This document shows positions 8,865 to 18,200 of a stretch of 48,459 nt of DNA, one piece after another. Position numbers and translations under genes: made by a program. Source of the DNA: Pseudobdellovibrionaceae bacterium (GTDB lineage Bacteria > Bdellovibrionota > Bdellovibrionia > Bdellovibrionales > JAMPXM01). Each line of letters opens with the position of its first letter. Positions within the stretch are counted from its first letter, which is position 1. The notes beneath the pieces were generated by a model. It worked only from the letters and a program-made list of their open reading frames with translations. It had not been told where the DNA came from and did not search any database. The stretch covers positions 1 through 48,459 of the forward strand of contig CANHQR010000023.1 of assembly GCA_947462815.1 (NCBI GenBank), read 5' to 3'.

Positions 8865-9884
8865 TCAGCGCGATGTAAAGGCCGGTGAGCTGAGCGGCCG
8901 GCCGCTTTCGAACTCATCCAAAGATTGCAGCGTGGTCTGCGCGATCGCCGTAAGGGCCTCATGCGTCAGAAAAGCTTGGTGTGAAGTGATCAAGACGTTG
9001 GGAAACGTCAGCAAGCGCGCCAGTTGATCATCGTTCACGCCTCTTTCGGAGAGATCCTCAAAAAACACGCCGGCTTCTTCTTCGTAAACGTCGAGAGCGG
9101 CGCCGCCCAGTCGCCCCGACTTCAAGGCTTGAATCAAAGCTCGCGTTTCGATGAGGGCTCCGCGGCCCGTGTTGACGATCATCGCGCCGGGCTTCATTTG
9201 ATAAAAGCGCTGGGCGTCGAGCATGTGGCGAGTTTGCTCGTTGAGCGGACAGTGGAGCGAGATCACATCGCTGCGTTGTAAGAGTTCTTCGAGCGAAGTC
9301 ACGCGGGCGCCGACCTTCGCAGCGAAGGCAGTTGGCGTCTGAGGATCAAAGAGGAGGACTTCGGTGCCGAAGCCGCTCATGATCTGGGCGAAGACCTGTC
9401 CAATCCGACCGACACCGATCACCCCCACCGTCTTTTTGTACAGATCAAAACCGACCAAACCATCCAGAGAGAAATTCATCTCGCGGACGCGGTTGTGGGC
9501 GCGATGTATTTTCCGATTGAGGGTGAGTAAGAGAGCCACGGCATGCTCGGCCACGGCGTGAGGAGAGTATTCGGGAACGCGGACGACTTGCAGCTTGTGG
9601 AGTCGAGCGGCCTGCAAGTCGACGTGATTGGTGCCCGCACAGCGAAGCGCGATCAGCCGCACGCCGAGCGCGGCCAGCTGGGAGCAAGTCTCCGCATCCA
9701 CTCGATCATTCACAAATGATCCGACGGCATCGTGGCCGACGGCGAGTCGCGCCGTCTGCGAATTCAATCGCGCGTCGAGCCAGGTGATTCGATGAGGTGT
9801 CGAGCTGTGTGCGCGCGGCTGTTGATTCGCAGTCTCGAAGTAGGACTTCTCAAACTTGTGCGTGTCGAAGATCGCGATTTTCAT
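8865..9884 (-). CDS. ldhA: D-2-hydroxyacid dehydrogenase, D-lactate dehydrogenase type
   Basis: A 339-residue NAD-dependent D-2-hydroxyacid dehydrogenase. The substrate domain includes LRCAGTNHVDL. The nucleotide-binding loop is VGVIGVGRIGQ. The catalytic Arg lies in NTGRGALIET, the Glu in ALDVYEEE and the His in ITSHQAFLT. The EEEAGVFFED segment is characteristic of the fermentative D-lactate dehydrogenase branch, which reduces pyruvate to D-lactate in the cytoplasm. The gene symbol rests on that resemblance; another 2-oxoacid substrate is possible. It stands 60 bp downstream of a lipoprotein gene on the same strand, without obvious functional link. Confidence 0.88.
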   Translation of the reverse strand: MKIAIFDTHKFEKSYFETANQQPRAHSSTPHRITWLDARLNSQTARLAVGHDAVGSFVNDRVDAETCSQLAALGVRLIALRCAGTNHVDLQAARLHKLQVVRVPEYSPHAVAEHAVALLLTLNRKIHRAHNRVREMNFSLDGLVGFDLYKKTVGVIGVGRIGQVFAQIMSGFGTEVLLFDPQTPTAFAAKVGARVTSLEELLQRSDVISLHCPLNEQTRHMLDAQRFYQMKPGAMIVNTGRGALIETRALIQALKSGRLGGAALDVYEEEAGVFFEDLSERGVNDDQLARLLTFPNVLITSHQAFLTHEALTAIAQTTLQSLDEFESGRPLSSPAFTSR

Positions 9885-9944
9885 TTCGGCAGGTTCCCCT
9901 GGCGCTTGGGATCTGTCCAGCTTCGACCATCTGCAGGTGGCGCT

Positions 9945-10853
9945 TCACTGGGGCGCGAGCAAGAAGCTCTCTTCCGTCGTCCATCGGCTGGATTTGATCC
10001 GCAATTGGCCGCGGAGATGTGTTGCGGTGGCCTGGAGTCTCGCGCTTGAGGGTTCGGCGATTCGGCCCAGTTGAATAAAGGCGATCTCGCCTTGGGCGTC
10101 GCAAAGTGCAAGGCGTGTGATGCCTTGTTGGGTTCGGGCGACGCCATCCAGAGACAAAGTGTCCGCTCCGATCTTCAGCGTCGGCGTTTTGCGTGAGGGG
10201 GTATGCAAAGTGAGTTGCAGAGCGCGGCCTGTCGAGGATGAGCCGACAAAGGCGATGGCTTGACGGGCGAAGCTGGGGCAGCGATCGGGTCGATGAGAAG
10301 AGGCGAGCAGAACATGCAGATCCGCAACGGTCGAGCCGCCTGAAGGAACGAGGCGAACGAGAGTGGATCTCAAGCGCGATCCAATGATCGAGGTGATCGA
10401 GAGGTCAGTGCCCGAAAGTTCAATACTGTAGTCGAAGTTTTGCGAAGTTGTTGAGCCCGTCCTCGCGGGTCGCGTTCCTTGAACTCGCAAGGCGCGTCCT
10501 TCGCATCGCGCTTGAGCTTGCAGTTGCGGCTGGCCGGTCAGCGTATCGACGAAACTTTGCGTTCCGCTGCCGACTGTCAGTTCTTGTCCGAGTTCAGCCA
10601 GAAGGATGCGGAGTTGATCCTCGGGGCGTCGGAGGGCGATCTGCACTTCACCTTGTGGATCAGCGTAAAGACCGAGAGGAAAATTCGTACAAGGTGCGGA
10701 AGCCTCACCGACGCGGGCATCGTTGTTGTTCGGCTGGGGTTGGCTCACATTGCACGCGACGTTGCCCAAGACAATGAGGGTCAGGAGTAGATTGAGCAGC
10801 GAAACATGGCCTCCGGCCGGACGGCGATCTTGGATTAAAGTCGCGCTCTTCAT
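9945..10853 (-). CDS. Predicted lipoprotein of unknown function
   Basis: A 302-residue protein starting MKSATLIQDRRPAGGH, with a hydrophobic core and lipobox LGNVAC about 28 residues in. The mature protein has a Pro/Asn-rich linker and then alternating beta-type sequence, with no recognised domain. A GTG 108 bases upstream would add 36 residues, but the ATG at 10853 gives the more typical signal peptide length. No strong ribosome site is seen for either start. Confidence 0.65.
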   Translation of the reverse strand: MKSATLIQDRRPAGGHVSLLNLLLTLIVLGNVACNVSQPQPNNNDARVGEASAPCTNFPLGLYADPQGEVQIALRRPEDQLRILLAELGQELTVGSGTQSFVDTLTGQPQLQAQARCEGRALRVQGTRPARTGSTTSQNFDYSIELSGTDLSITSIIGSRLRSTLVRLVPSGGSTVADLHVLLASSHRPDRCPSFARQAIAFVGSSSTGRALQLTLHTPSRKTPTLKIGADTLSLDGVARTQQGITRLALCDAQGEIAFIQLGRIAEPSSARLQATATHLRGQLRIKSSRWTTEESFLLAPQ

Positions 10854-10987
10854 GAGTGCAGTTTGCCGCGGTGAGGCTGACTTCGCAATACGTTGTCCCT
10901 TTGTAGCGGAATATTCGCGGAATGCGTGAAATCTGCGACGAACGCAAGGGCGGCTCCCCACCGGCTGGAGGAGGAAATCGGGCCCGG

Positions 10988-11024
10988 GGCGCCCACGAGA
11001 CTTTGGTCGAGAACGTGGGGCGCC
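10988..11024. other. GC-rich hairpin in divergent intergenic region
   Basis: Arms GGCGCCCACG (10988-10997) and CGTGGGGCGCC (11014-11024) pair with one bulged base around a 16-nt loop. It lies between the divergent lipoprotein and histidine kinase genes and could be a leader structure or a protein-binding site. Confidence 0.35.
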
Positions 11025-11046
11025 AAAATGTGTCTGAGGGGACGAG

Positions 11047-11076
11047 TTGTCGTCGCTCTCTGTATTCGCATAAAAT
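11047..11076 (+). promoter_or_regulatory. Possible sigma-70 promoter of the histidine kinase gene
   Basis: TTGTCG (11047-11052) and TAAAAT (11071-11076) are separated by 18 bp and lie 36 bp before the kinase ATG, which has GGAGGA upstream. This is the only AT-rich stretch in the gap. Confidence 0.4.
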
Positions 11077-11111
11077 TAAACTTAAGGGGTTGAGACCGGA
11101 GGAGGCGCGAA

Positions 11112-12788
11112 ATGAAAATTGCCGAACTTCATCCGCAAGAGGATGAACGGCTGCAGGCGCTGAGGTCTCTCGAGGTTCTTGATACGGAGCCCGAGGCTGA
11201 GTTTGATCAAATCACACAACTGGCTGCTCAGGTTTGCGACGTGCCGATCGCACTGGTCAGTCTGGTGGATGAATCGAGGCAATGGTTCAAGTCTCGTCTG
11301 GGCTTGGAAGCTCGCCAGACGCCTCGAGACCAAGCCTTCTGCGCTCACGCCCTTCTTCAATCCGACATTTTTGAAATTCGCGATACGACGCTGGATGATC
11401 GGTTCGCCCAGAATCCACTCGTTGTCGGAGAGCCACACATACGTTTTTATGCTGGAATTCCATTGCGATTCGGCGACCGTCATCTGCCGCTCGGTACGCT
11501 TTGCGTGATTGATCGTCAGCCTCGGCAATTGACAGATCTGCAGCGCACCGCTCTGCGCCTTCTGGCGGGTCAGGTCGAGCGTCACTTGAAAGCTCGCGAT
11601 ACAAGTCTCAGGTTAGCTGAATACAATCGTGAGCTCGAATTCTATAGGACGACCTTCTCTCAACTTAATGACGGCATTGTACTGCAAGATCTAAGCGGTG
11701 CGATTGTAGACTTTAACTCGGCGGCCTTGAAAATTCTCGGACTCACCTCCGATCAGATGCGCGGTAAAACCTCTTTTGATCCGGAATGGCGCGCCGTGAA
11801 GGTGGATGGCAGTCCCTTTCCTGGCGAAGAACATCCCGCCATGGTGACACTCAGAACAGGGGAGCCCCAGCATAATGTCATTATGGGAATTTCCACTAAG
11901 CCGAATGTGCTCAGATGGATCTCCATTAACACGGCACCGATTACCTCGGGCGGTCGAATTGCGGAGGACTCAGTTCAAAAACGAGAGCTCACTCATGTGG
12001 TGGCGACCTTTTCGGATATTACCGAACAGCGAGCAGCCCAAGCCACCCTGGTTCAGGCTGCAAAAATGCAGTCGCTTGGTGAAATGGCCGCAGGCGTGGC
12101 GCATGAGGTGAACAATCCGCTCGCGGTGATCACGGCGACGGCGACTCTTTTGAAGATGAGTCTGGGGTTGCCAACTGATTCGTCAGCGAGTTTACAGATC
12201 AGTTTTGATAAGCTCAGCGACTTACATTCTAAAATCGATACGATTGAGCGCACTTCGCATCGAATTAGCAAAATCGTCCGAGGCCTACGCTTGTATTCTC
12301 GCGAGGCCTCTCGAGATCCTCTGGAGATCGTGAGCGTGCAGCAAATAGTTGAGGACGCTATCAGTTTTTCCCGAGCGAGGTTTCAACATCATGGGGTCGA
12401 GCTGCATCTGGAGTCAGAGACCTGGCGTGATCTGTTTCTTCTTGCGGTTCCCACGCAAATGGTACAGGTGCTCGTCAATCTGCTCAATAATGCCTACGAT
12501 GCTGTGATGACCGAAACCGATCGCTGGGTGGCTCTCTCTGCGCAACAAGACTCGCAGTGGGTTCGGATTTCGGTGATCGACAGCGGCCACGGCATCGCTC
12601 CAGAGCTGCGCGATCGTATCATGGAGCCTTTTTTTACAACCAAAGAAGTCGGCCAGGGTACGGGATTGGGCTTGAGTATTTCATCTGGAATTCTGGGTGC
12701 GCATGGCGGGCGGCTCGAGTTGGACTCGAGCTCACCGAATACGAAGTTCGTGATGATCTTGCCACGTGTGACTTCCACCCAGAGATGA
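11112..12788 (+). CDS. GAF-PAS sensor histidine kinase
   Basis: A 558-residue cytoplasmic sensor kinase with no membrane segment. Residues about 15-160 form a GAF domain (QVCDVPIALVSLVDESRQ, then LPLGTLCVID). Residues 175-305 form a PAS domain. The H-box EMAAGVAHEVNNPLAVI carries the phosphorylated His331. The ATP domain has the N-box NLLNNAYDAV (456-465), DSGHGI (490-495) and GQGTGLGLSI (515-524). It should autophosphorylate in response to an intracellular or redox-type signal sensed by GAF or PAS. No response regulator gene is in the window, so this is an orphan kinase. The N-terminal GAF type (ERLQALRSLEVLDTEPE) is widespread in kinases and cyclases. GGAGGA supports the start. Confidence 0.93.
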   Translation: MKIAELHPQEDERLQALRSLEVLDTEPEAEFDQITQLAAQVCDVPIALVSLVDESRQWFKSRLGLEARQTPRDQAFCAHALLQSDIFEIRDTTLDDRFAQNPLVVGEPHIRFYAGIPLRFGDRHLPLGTLCVIDRQPRQLTDLQRTALRLLAGQVERHLKARDTSLRLAEYNRELEFYRTTFSQLNDGIVLQDLSGAIVDFNSAALKILGLTSDQMRGKTSFDPEWRAVKVDGSPFPGEEHPAMVTLRTGEPQHNVIMGISTKPNVLRWISINTAPITSGGRIAEDSVQKRELTHVVATFSDITEQRAAQATLVQAAKMQSLGEMAAGVAHEVNNPLAVITATATLLKMSLGLPTDSSASLQISFDKLSDLHSKIDTIERTSHRISKIVRGLRLYSREASRDPLEIVSVQQIVEDAISFSRARFQHHGVELHLESETWRDLFLLAVPTQMVQVLVNLLNNAYDAVMTETDRWVALSAQQDSQWVRISVIDSGHGIAPELRDRIMEPFFTTKEVGQGTGLGLSISSGILGAHGGRLELDSSSPNTKFVMILPRVTSTQR

Positions 12789-12796
12789 GTCCGGCC

Positions 12797-13351
12797 TTAA
12801 GACTCAAAATCATCGACAATGATATCCTCAGAGATGTGCGGATGCTGGCGTCGGATGTCCTCGAGGAATTTGAGGAGGTCAGGAGCCTTGGGCAAGGGGA
12901 TGTTTAAGACCGTGAGAACGTCGGTGTGCCAGCACTCGTGTTTCCCGAGACTCGGGCGGATTGAGGACGCCTTGTGGGGATGGACGCGGACCTTGAAGGA
13001 CCGGGTGGCGTTCGCAAAATCGACAAGGGGGCGAAGGCTCGGTTGATTCTTGCCGAGCTCCGTGAGGCGATGGCCGCGGAGGGCGTGAAGATCGAGGAGA
13101 TTTACGTCGGACCAAGAGAGGTGACTTTGCGAGCCGAAGCCGTAGCGGAGAGTCAGGCCGCTGGTATCGATTTGCGTGGTGGATTGGCGTGCGGGCTGCA
13201 GCTTCTGCATGAGTTGGAGCGCGGCCTGCGCCAGCCAGAGCATCGGATTCAGCTTCACGCCAAGGCCGTGGTGCCTCAGCAGGGCTTGGTGGCGTTGGCC
13301 GTAGTCGTGGTGAATGGTGAACGAAGTGGGTTCGGACGACGCAGACTTCAT
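12797..13351 (-). CDS. Unknown protein coupled to HTH regulator
   Basis: A 184-residue protein, His-rich (for example TIHHDYGQRHQALLRHH near the N-terminus), with no signal peptide or membrane segment. The ATG at 13351 overlaps the stop codon of the upstream HTH gene as ATGA, which decides the start and indicates translational coupling. The longer frame to 13441 has no such support. It ends 8 bp from the convergent kinase gene. No family is recognised. The coupling suggests it works with, or is controlled by, the adjacent HTH protein. Confidence 0.55.
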   Translation of the reverse strand: MKSASSEPTSFTIHHDYGQRHQALLRHHGLGVKLNPMLWLAQAALQLMQKLQPARQSTTQIDTSGLTLRYGFGSQSHLSWSDVNLLDLHALRGHRLTELGKNQPSLRPLVDFANATRSFKVRVHPHKASSIRPSLGKHECWHTDVLTVLNIPLPKAPDLLKFLEDIRRQHPHISEDIIVDDFES

Positions 13352-13809
13352 GATGAGCGATGGTAGCGAGGATTCCGGCGAGTTAATAGGCGGTAGTCGC
13401 AATGTGGACTTCGTCGCGAATCCTTCGTTTTGGGCGACCAAGGGATTGTGGGTTCGCGAACGCTGGAGATCGACCGAACCCTCATCCTTAGGAGATTGTA
13501 GGTCTCACCTTGCAGTTTGATTCGAATGTCTTCACCGTCCTGCACTCTTCGACGCGAGATGTCCAAATGGAGACTTTCCGGCCAATGGATCTCATGTGGG
13601 AGTTTCTCGTCTCTCAATCCTATCAGGGAGGAAGATGGATTTGTCAGCGCGAGAATCTGCCGACGTTGGTCCTCTTCGTGCGGTCTACGTCCGCAAAGCC
13701 ACCCATAACACGTGGACTTGGCAACCCCGAGACGTTGAGCGAGCTCGATGAGGCTCAAACCGTGGCGAGTTCGGTATTCGTGAAGAGCGGTGGCGTATTC
13801 GTTTCTCAT
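13348..13809 (-). CDS. HTH (XRE-like) DNA-binding protein
   Basis: A 153-residue protein. Residues about 5-50 fit a Cro/C1-type helix-turn-helix: RTRHGLSLIELAQRLGVAK then STCYGWLCGRR, like the LSLSQLA...TLHGWMTGQR region of the divergent neighbour. The C-terminal 100 residues are basic and unrecognised. It likely binds DNA in the 71-bp gap shared with the divergent HTH gene. Its stop overlaps the start of the coupled unknown gene. Confidence 0.65.
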   Translation of the reverse strand: MRNEYATALHEYRTRHGLSLIELAQRLGVAKSTCYGWLCGRRPHEEDQRRQILALTNPSSSLIGLRDEKLPHEIHWPESLHLDISRRRVQDGEDIRIKLQGETYNLLRMRVRSISSVREPTIPWSPKTKDSRRSPHCDYRLLTRRNPRYHRSS

Positions 13810-13880
13810 CTCGAACGGATTGTCCGGGATTACGAACTTAAATTCAATTTTCGCGGAGATGCGGACAGACTTTTTAAGAA

Positions 13881-14168
13881 ATGAAACTGGGTCAGCAGCT
13901 CGAGACTATACTCAAAGAACGACGTCTCTCTCTTTCCCAGCTTGCTCGGGAAACGAAGATTCCTAAGGCCACCTTGCATGGTTGGATGACCGGACAGCGT
14001 TCGGTGGATCCGGACCAAGTCCGAAGAGTGGCCGCGAAACTTGAAGTCTCTGTCCATTATTTGCTGTTCGGTGAAGCGGACCCGCGGGAGTCGCAGGTTC
14101 CGTTGGATCTCGAGCCTCTGTTTTCGGGTGATGTGCGGATTAGCATTCAGAGGATCAAACGCGATTGA
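13881..14168 (+). CDS. Small XRE-family transcriptional regulator
   Basis: A 95-residue DNA-binding protein. Residues 4-66 match the Cro/C1 helix-turn-helix: LGQQLETILKERRLSLSQLA, then TKIPKATLHGWMTGQR, then VAAKLEVSVHYLLFG. The last 25 residues (LEPLFSGDVRISIQRI) form a short tail. It is divergent from the other HTH gene with 71 bp between them, a typical arrangement for a pair of cross-regulating repressors. There is no obvious ribosome site before ATG. Confidence 0.85.
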   Translation: MKLGQQLETILKERRLSLSQLARETKIPKATLHGWMTGQRSVDPDQVRRVAAKLEVSVHYLLFGEADPRESQVPLDLEPLFSGDVRISIQRIKRD

Positions 14169-14191
14169 TTGGACAACAACATAAATCAATC
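14163..14191. terminator. Inverted repeat spanning two convergent stop codons
   Basis: Perfect 8-bp arms GATTGATT (14163-14170) and AATCAATC (14184-14191) surround a 13-nt loop. The stop codon of the HTH gene lies in the left arm and the stop of the convergent lipoprotein gene in the right arm. It is symmetrical enough to serve both strands, but the stem is AT-rich and no T-run follows, so its strength is doubtful. Confidence 0.35.
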
Positions 14192-14974
14192 TCCTCGCAC
14201 ACAAAAAGCATGGGCGGGACTGCTTCCTGCTCCAACCTCGAAACTGAACCAAGAGAGATTCAAGTTGATGGAGCGGATATTGGGTCCGTGAACCCAAAGA
14301 TTGGCTCCCGTCGCGTTCGAAGCGGACATTAGGTCTTCTTGAGTTGCCAGTTTGAACCTCGCTCCAATATTAGATTCACAAAGTGAATCTAAGTCTCCAT
14401 TTGTCGCGCCGGTTGAAAGTGTGGCTCGAGTAGTTCGAAATGGAGCTTCTTTCAAGATACACATAAGGCGCGGAGACGCACACGCTGTCCCGGAAATTGC
14501 TATATTGTGGACTTGAGAATTATTCGTGAGGGTCCAACAACTTGTATTGCCTGCAGCGGTGATATTCAGGCCTGTCACCCGTGATCCATAAAATGCGAGA
14601 TCGTAGGGAGCGGCGGCGACATACTCGCTTCCAAATCTGGTTTCACATGCCGAATCTTTTGTGGAGTCACTAGCTGTTGCGCTTAATGTGTCGCGCGTAA
14701 ATCGAACGATGGGCTTGAGACTCTGCTCGCTCAGACCCGCTGCAACTCGCCCATTTGTATTCAGTTGTACGATCCGATTCGAATTTGAAGTCCCATTGAA
14801 AGACGAAGAGGTCGGCAGTTCAGCTGCAGTATGGCTGTGTGACAGTGGTGAGTATGAACCATCGTGATGATGGGTCTTGCTGGCGTACTCCTTTTGCTCA
14901 ACGTCGCAACCTGCCAGCAAGATCATCAATGAAACGACACACCAGCGAGTTTTTGTGATGACCGGCAAATTCAT
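14186..14974 (-). CDS. Lipoprotein with tail-fibre-like histidine motifs
   Basis: A 262-residue lipoprotein. The signal peptide MNLPVITKTRWCVVSLMILLAGC has lipobox Leu-Ala-Gly-Cys. Just behind it, residues about 30-52 contain THHHDGSYSPLSHSHTA, an His/Ser pattern also met in trimeric phage tail-fibre shafts, suggesting a metal-binding trimeric stalk. The C-terminal 150 residues are Asn/Thr/Ser-rich with five cysteines and no known domain. ATG at 14974 has GAAGGGAAG upstream and gives the lipoprotein signal, unlike an upstream in-frame start. It is a possible surface-displayed fibre; the role is unknown. Confidence 0.7.
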   Translation of the reverse strand: MNLPVITKTRWCVVSLMILLAGCDVEQKEYASKTHHHDGSYSPLSHSHTAAELPTSSSFNGTSNSNRIVQLNTNGRVAAGLSEQSLKPIVRFTRDTLSATASDSTKDSACETRFGSEYVAAAPYDLAFYGSRVTGLNITAAGNTSCWTLTNNSQVHNIAISGTACASPRLMCILKEAPFRTTRATLSTGATNGDLDSLCESNIGARFKLATQEDLMSASNATGANLWVHGPNIRSINLNLSWFSFEVGAGSSPAHAFCVRGD

Positions 14975-15297
14975 TCTTGCTTCCCTTCCCTCAAAAATCG
15001 TCACGCTAATAAGACCTCTTGGAGTCGACAAGCGGTGTTCGGGAATCCGAATACGGCGATGCAAGCTCGAACGGATCTCAGGCGAGTCTCAACCTCAAAG
15101 GATGTACGACTTTTGACTCAATATTGAGGGTGCCGAGGAAATGAGTTCCGTTAAGACAGCCGAAGTCCGATGGACGTGAGGGTAGAGAATGAAGCGAGCC
15201 GAGGAGTTCAGCCACTCAATGATTGCGTCGCATATATTGTGAAGGCGATTTGAAATTGCGCGGACTTTGGCCTTTGTCGCCTTTAAAAAAGCGAACA
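14975..15297. other. Gene-free stretch of 323 bp
   Basis: This is the leader region of the tail-fibre-like lipoprotein plus the end of the protease operon. A 12-bp perfect palindrome CTCAATATTGAG lies at 15117-15128. A 67-codon frame on the minus strand starts within the protease stop (TGATG) but has unremarkable composition and no recognisable motif. No terminator with a T-run was seen behind the protease gene. Confidence 0.5.
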
Positions 15298-18200
15298 TCA
15301 GTTTCCGTTCAGATTCACGACCGTCGCTGAATCCACGGTGGTTTTATCACCAAGCTGACCCTTGTTGTTTCTTCCCCAGCATTGAACGCTCTGATCGCTA
15401 CGAATCGCACAAAAACTTGGGTAGCGTCCTGCGATCTTCAAGTAAGTGCCGCCTGAGCCACTCACATTGACAAAGTTACTGAAATCCGACGTGCTGATCG
15501 GCACTCGCCCCATCGCACCATAAGAATTATTTCCGAGACAGCGAACACTTCCCGACTGAATGAAGCAGACACCGCCGTTAACGCCGCTGCTGGGTGGCTT
15601 GGTCCCGTAGCCCGCAATATCCGAGATGTTGGTCATTCCCGCCGGGGTATAAGGTGTGGACGAAGGCGTGTCACAAGGATGTGCCTGGCCCCAGCAGTGA
15701 AGTGTGCCGTCCGCTTTTATCCCATAGAATCCGTTCTTCATCCGTGTAAGGGCATCTGCTCGTCGCCATAGAGTCGATGGCGATAGCAGATAGACTCCTG
15801 AGGAGTACTCAAGTCCAAGATAGTGTTTCGAGTTGTCGTTGTTACCCCAGCAGTATCGAAGGTCATTGATCATCATGCAGGTCGAACCTTGTGAGCTGAG
15901 GGAAATTTGGGTCGCCGTTCCCGCCACACTCGTCACACTAACAGGACTTGTTCGATGAGTTTGCGTGCCATCACCAATTTGCCCATTAGAATTGTTGCCC
16001 CAGCATTTCACAGTTCCTGCATCAATCGCGCAGTAGGTTGTGTTGGACAGAGAAATTTCGGTGGCAGTGCCTGACTGAAGGCCTGCGATTGCAGTCGGTG
16101 GATGAGACGTTGCGTTCGAACCATCGAGAAAAGGACCGAAACAGAGTACGTTGCCGGATTGAATCACACAGTAGTTATAGGGACTGCCGGCGATTGCACT
16201 CACTCCAGATGTTAAATTGGGAATAGCAAAGGGAGTGCTTTTCACGCCGTAGTGTGGAACCTGTCCCCAGCACTTGACCGACCCAGCTGTGGTGATGCCG
16301 CAGAAGCTTTCGTCCGTTGAAGCCAGTTCGTTAAAGAGAATAAGGTTCGTCGACCAGTTCTGGGTCACCACAGTGGACGTGTTTCCTGCGAGATCAGCGG
16401 CTCGCAGTTCTATCGTGTAATTGGTTGAATCGTCCAAGCTCAGTCCTGTGAGTCGATTGCCTGAAGTGATAGACATGAAACCGAGAACTTGCTGGGAGTC
16501 GGAAGCGCGAACAATCCGCGCGCTGTATCCAGCGAGACCGGAACCGGAATCTGAACTGACAGAGAAGGTCAGGATTGGCGATTCGGACAATCCGTTCGAA
16601 TACGCGGAAAGTGTCAAATTACTTGGAGGTGTCGGTGAGGTCGTATCTGCAATCCAAGTTGCCGAGATAATTGGCGACCGAAGCCCGACGTGATCAAGGG
16701 CTGACACCTGAATTCTGTAGCTCATGTTACTCGCGAGACTCAGTCCGGAGATGAGGGCGCCCGAAGTGTGACTTGTCCAGTCTTGAACGACCGCATTGTC
16801 GCTCACTCGTTGAATGCGGACTTGGTGCTGGGCAATCCCAGATTGGCCACTGTCTGAACCATTGGTGAAAACGATGGTTGGGGTCTGGGTGAGTGAGGAG
16901 AGGAAGGCAGCACTGAGACTGAGACCTGACGGTGAAGTAGGCGCCGTATTGTCGAGGAGAGCACTGACTGTGGTCACCTCACTCGTGTTGCCGGCCACGT
17001 CCTCGGCTTGAACGTGAAGATAGTAAGTTCCGGTTCCGCTCGTTTGCGACGTCGACGCGACGGCGGAGAATGTGCCAGTTGGAGACCAAGTTGATGAGGT
17101 ACTGACGCTAAATCTGTAGGAGCAGGCCTCGCTACACGACCAATTCCAGGTCTTCGATGTCCGCCAGGTCGAGTCAGCACTGAGACCTGTCAGAGCCGGA
17201 GCCGTATTGTCGAGGACGGCGAAAGCGTGACTAACCGTACTGAGGTTGCCGGCTGAGTCCCTCGCTCGAACATGAACGTAATAAGTTCCTGTGCCTGTGG
17301 TCTGGCTCACTGAGGAGCCTGCAAGAAATGAAGTTGACGGACTTGTGGAGGGGGAGGTGTCCACGACAACTTGGTAAGTGCAGACCTCTGAGCAGCTCCA
17401 GCTCCAGGTCTTTGAGCGTACGGGAGTGGAGTTATCAGACAATCCCGAGATCGTCGGTGCTGTGTTGTCAATGGTGATAGAGTTTGATGGTCCTGCTGCG
17501 GCTGAGGCCACGCCCATTGAGCTTGTTGCGGCGCCAGCTGCAATGGAAATCCGAACTGTTCCGTTCCCGCTACATCCGCTCAGCGACACAGTTCTGCTTG
17601 TGAGTCCCGCGCCTGACACCGACTTGTTAGCACAAGTTGCGCTGCCCGTCGTTGTGAGTGAAATCTGTCCAATGGACAGAGTGAGGTTGGCTGCGCCTGA
17701 GATACCAATTGGGTAATCGAAACTTGCGCTGGAGTTTCCGAGCGCTAATAAAGGATGGCCAATAGAAATGGTTGGAGCGGCTTCGGTCGTGTAAAGCCAT
17801 CCACTCGAGGTGGTAACTGAGGACACATTTTCCCATTGATCCACAACTCGCACATTGACGTAGTAGGTCTGACCGGCACTGAGGTTAAGGTCCGTTATCG
17901 AGAACGAAGTCAGAGCTCCCGCCGATCTCCATGGGGAGGTGTTCGTCGCACCCGGCGATGTGCCGACGGAAACTTCGTAGCGAAGCAGGTCTGACGATGC
18001 CGTCGCTGGCCAAGTGACTACTGGACTAGTATGGCTAGAATTGAAAGTTGCTGCGTGGCTGACGGAAGCTACAGCAATCGGCGGATTCAAATCAGGTCGT
18101 GCTGCAGGAATGTGCCCGTAGACACGTAAATCCCATTTCGTGAGTTGACCGTTGCCGCCGGAGAATCCGTCGATGACTTTGATCGTCCAATTGCCGGCAG

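Noticed and set aside
15095-15298. 67-codon minus-strand frame starting in the protease stop (TGATG)
   Set aside because: No ribosome site of its own, no motif and ordinary shadow-like composition; coupling alone was not enough.
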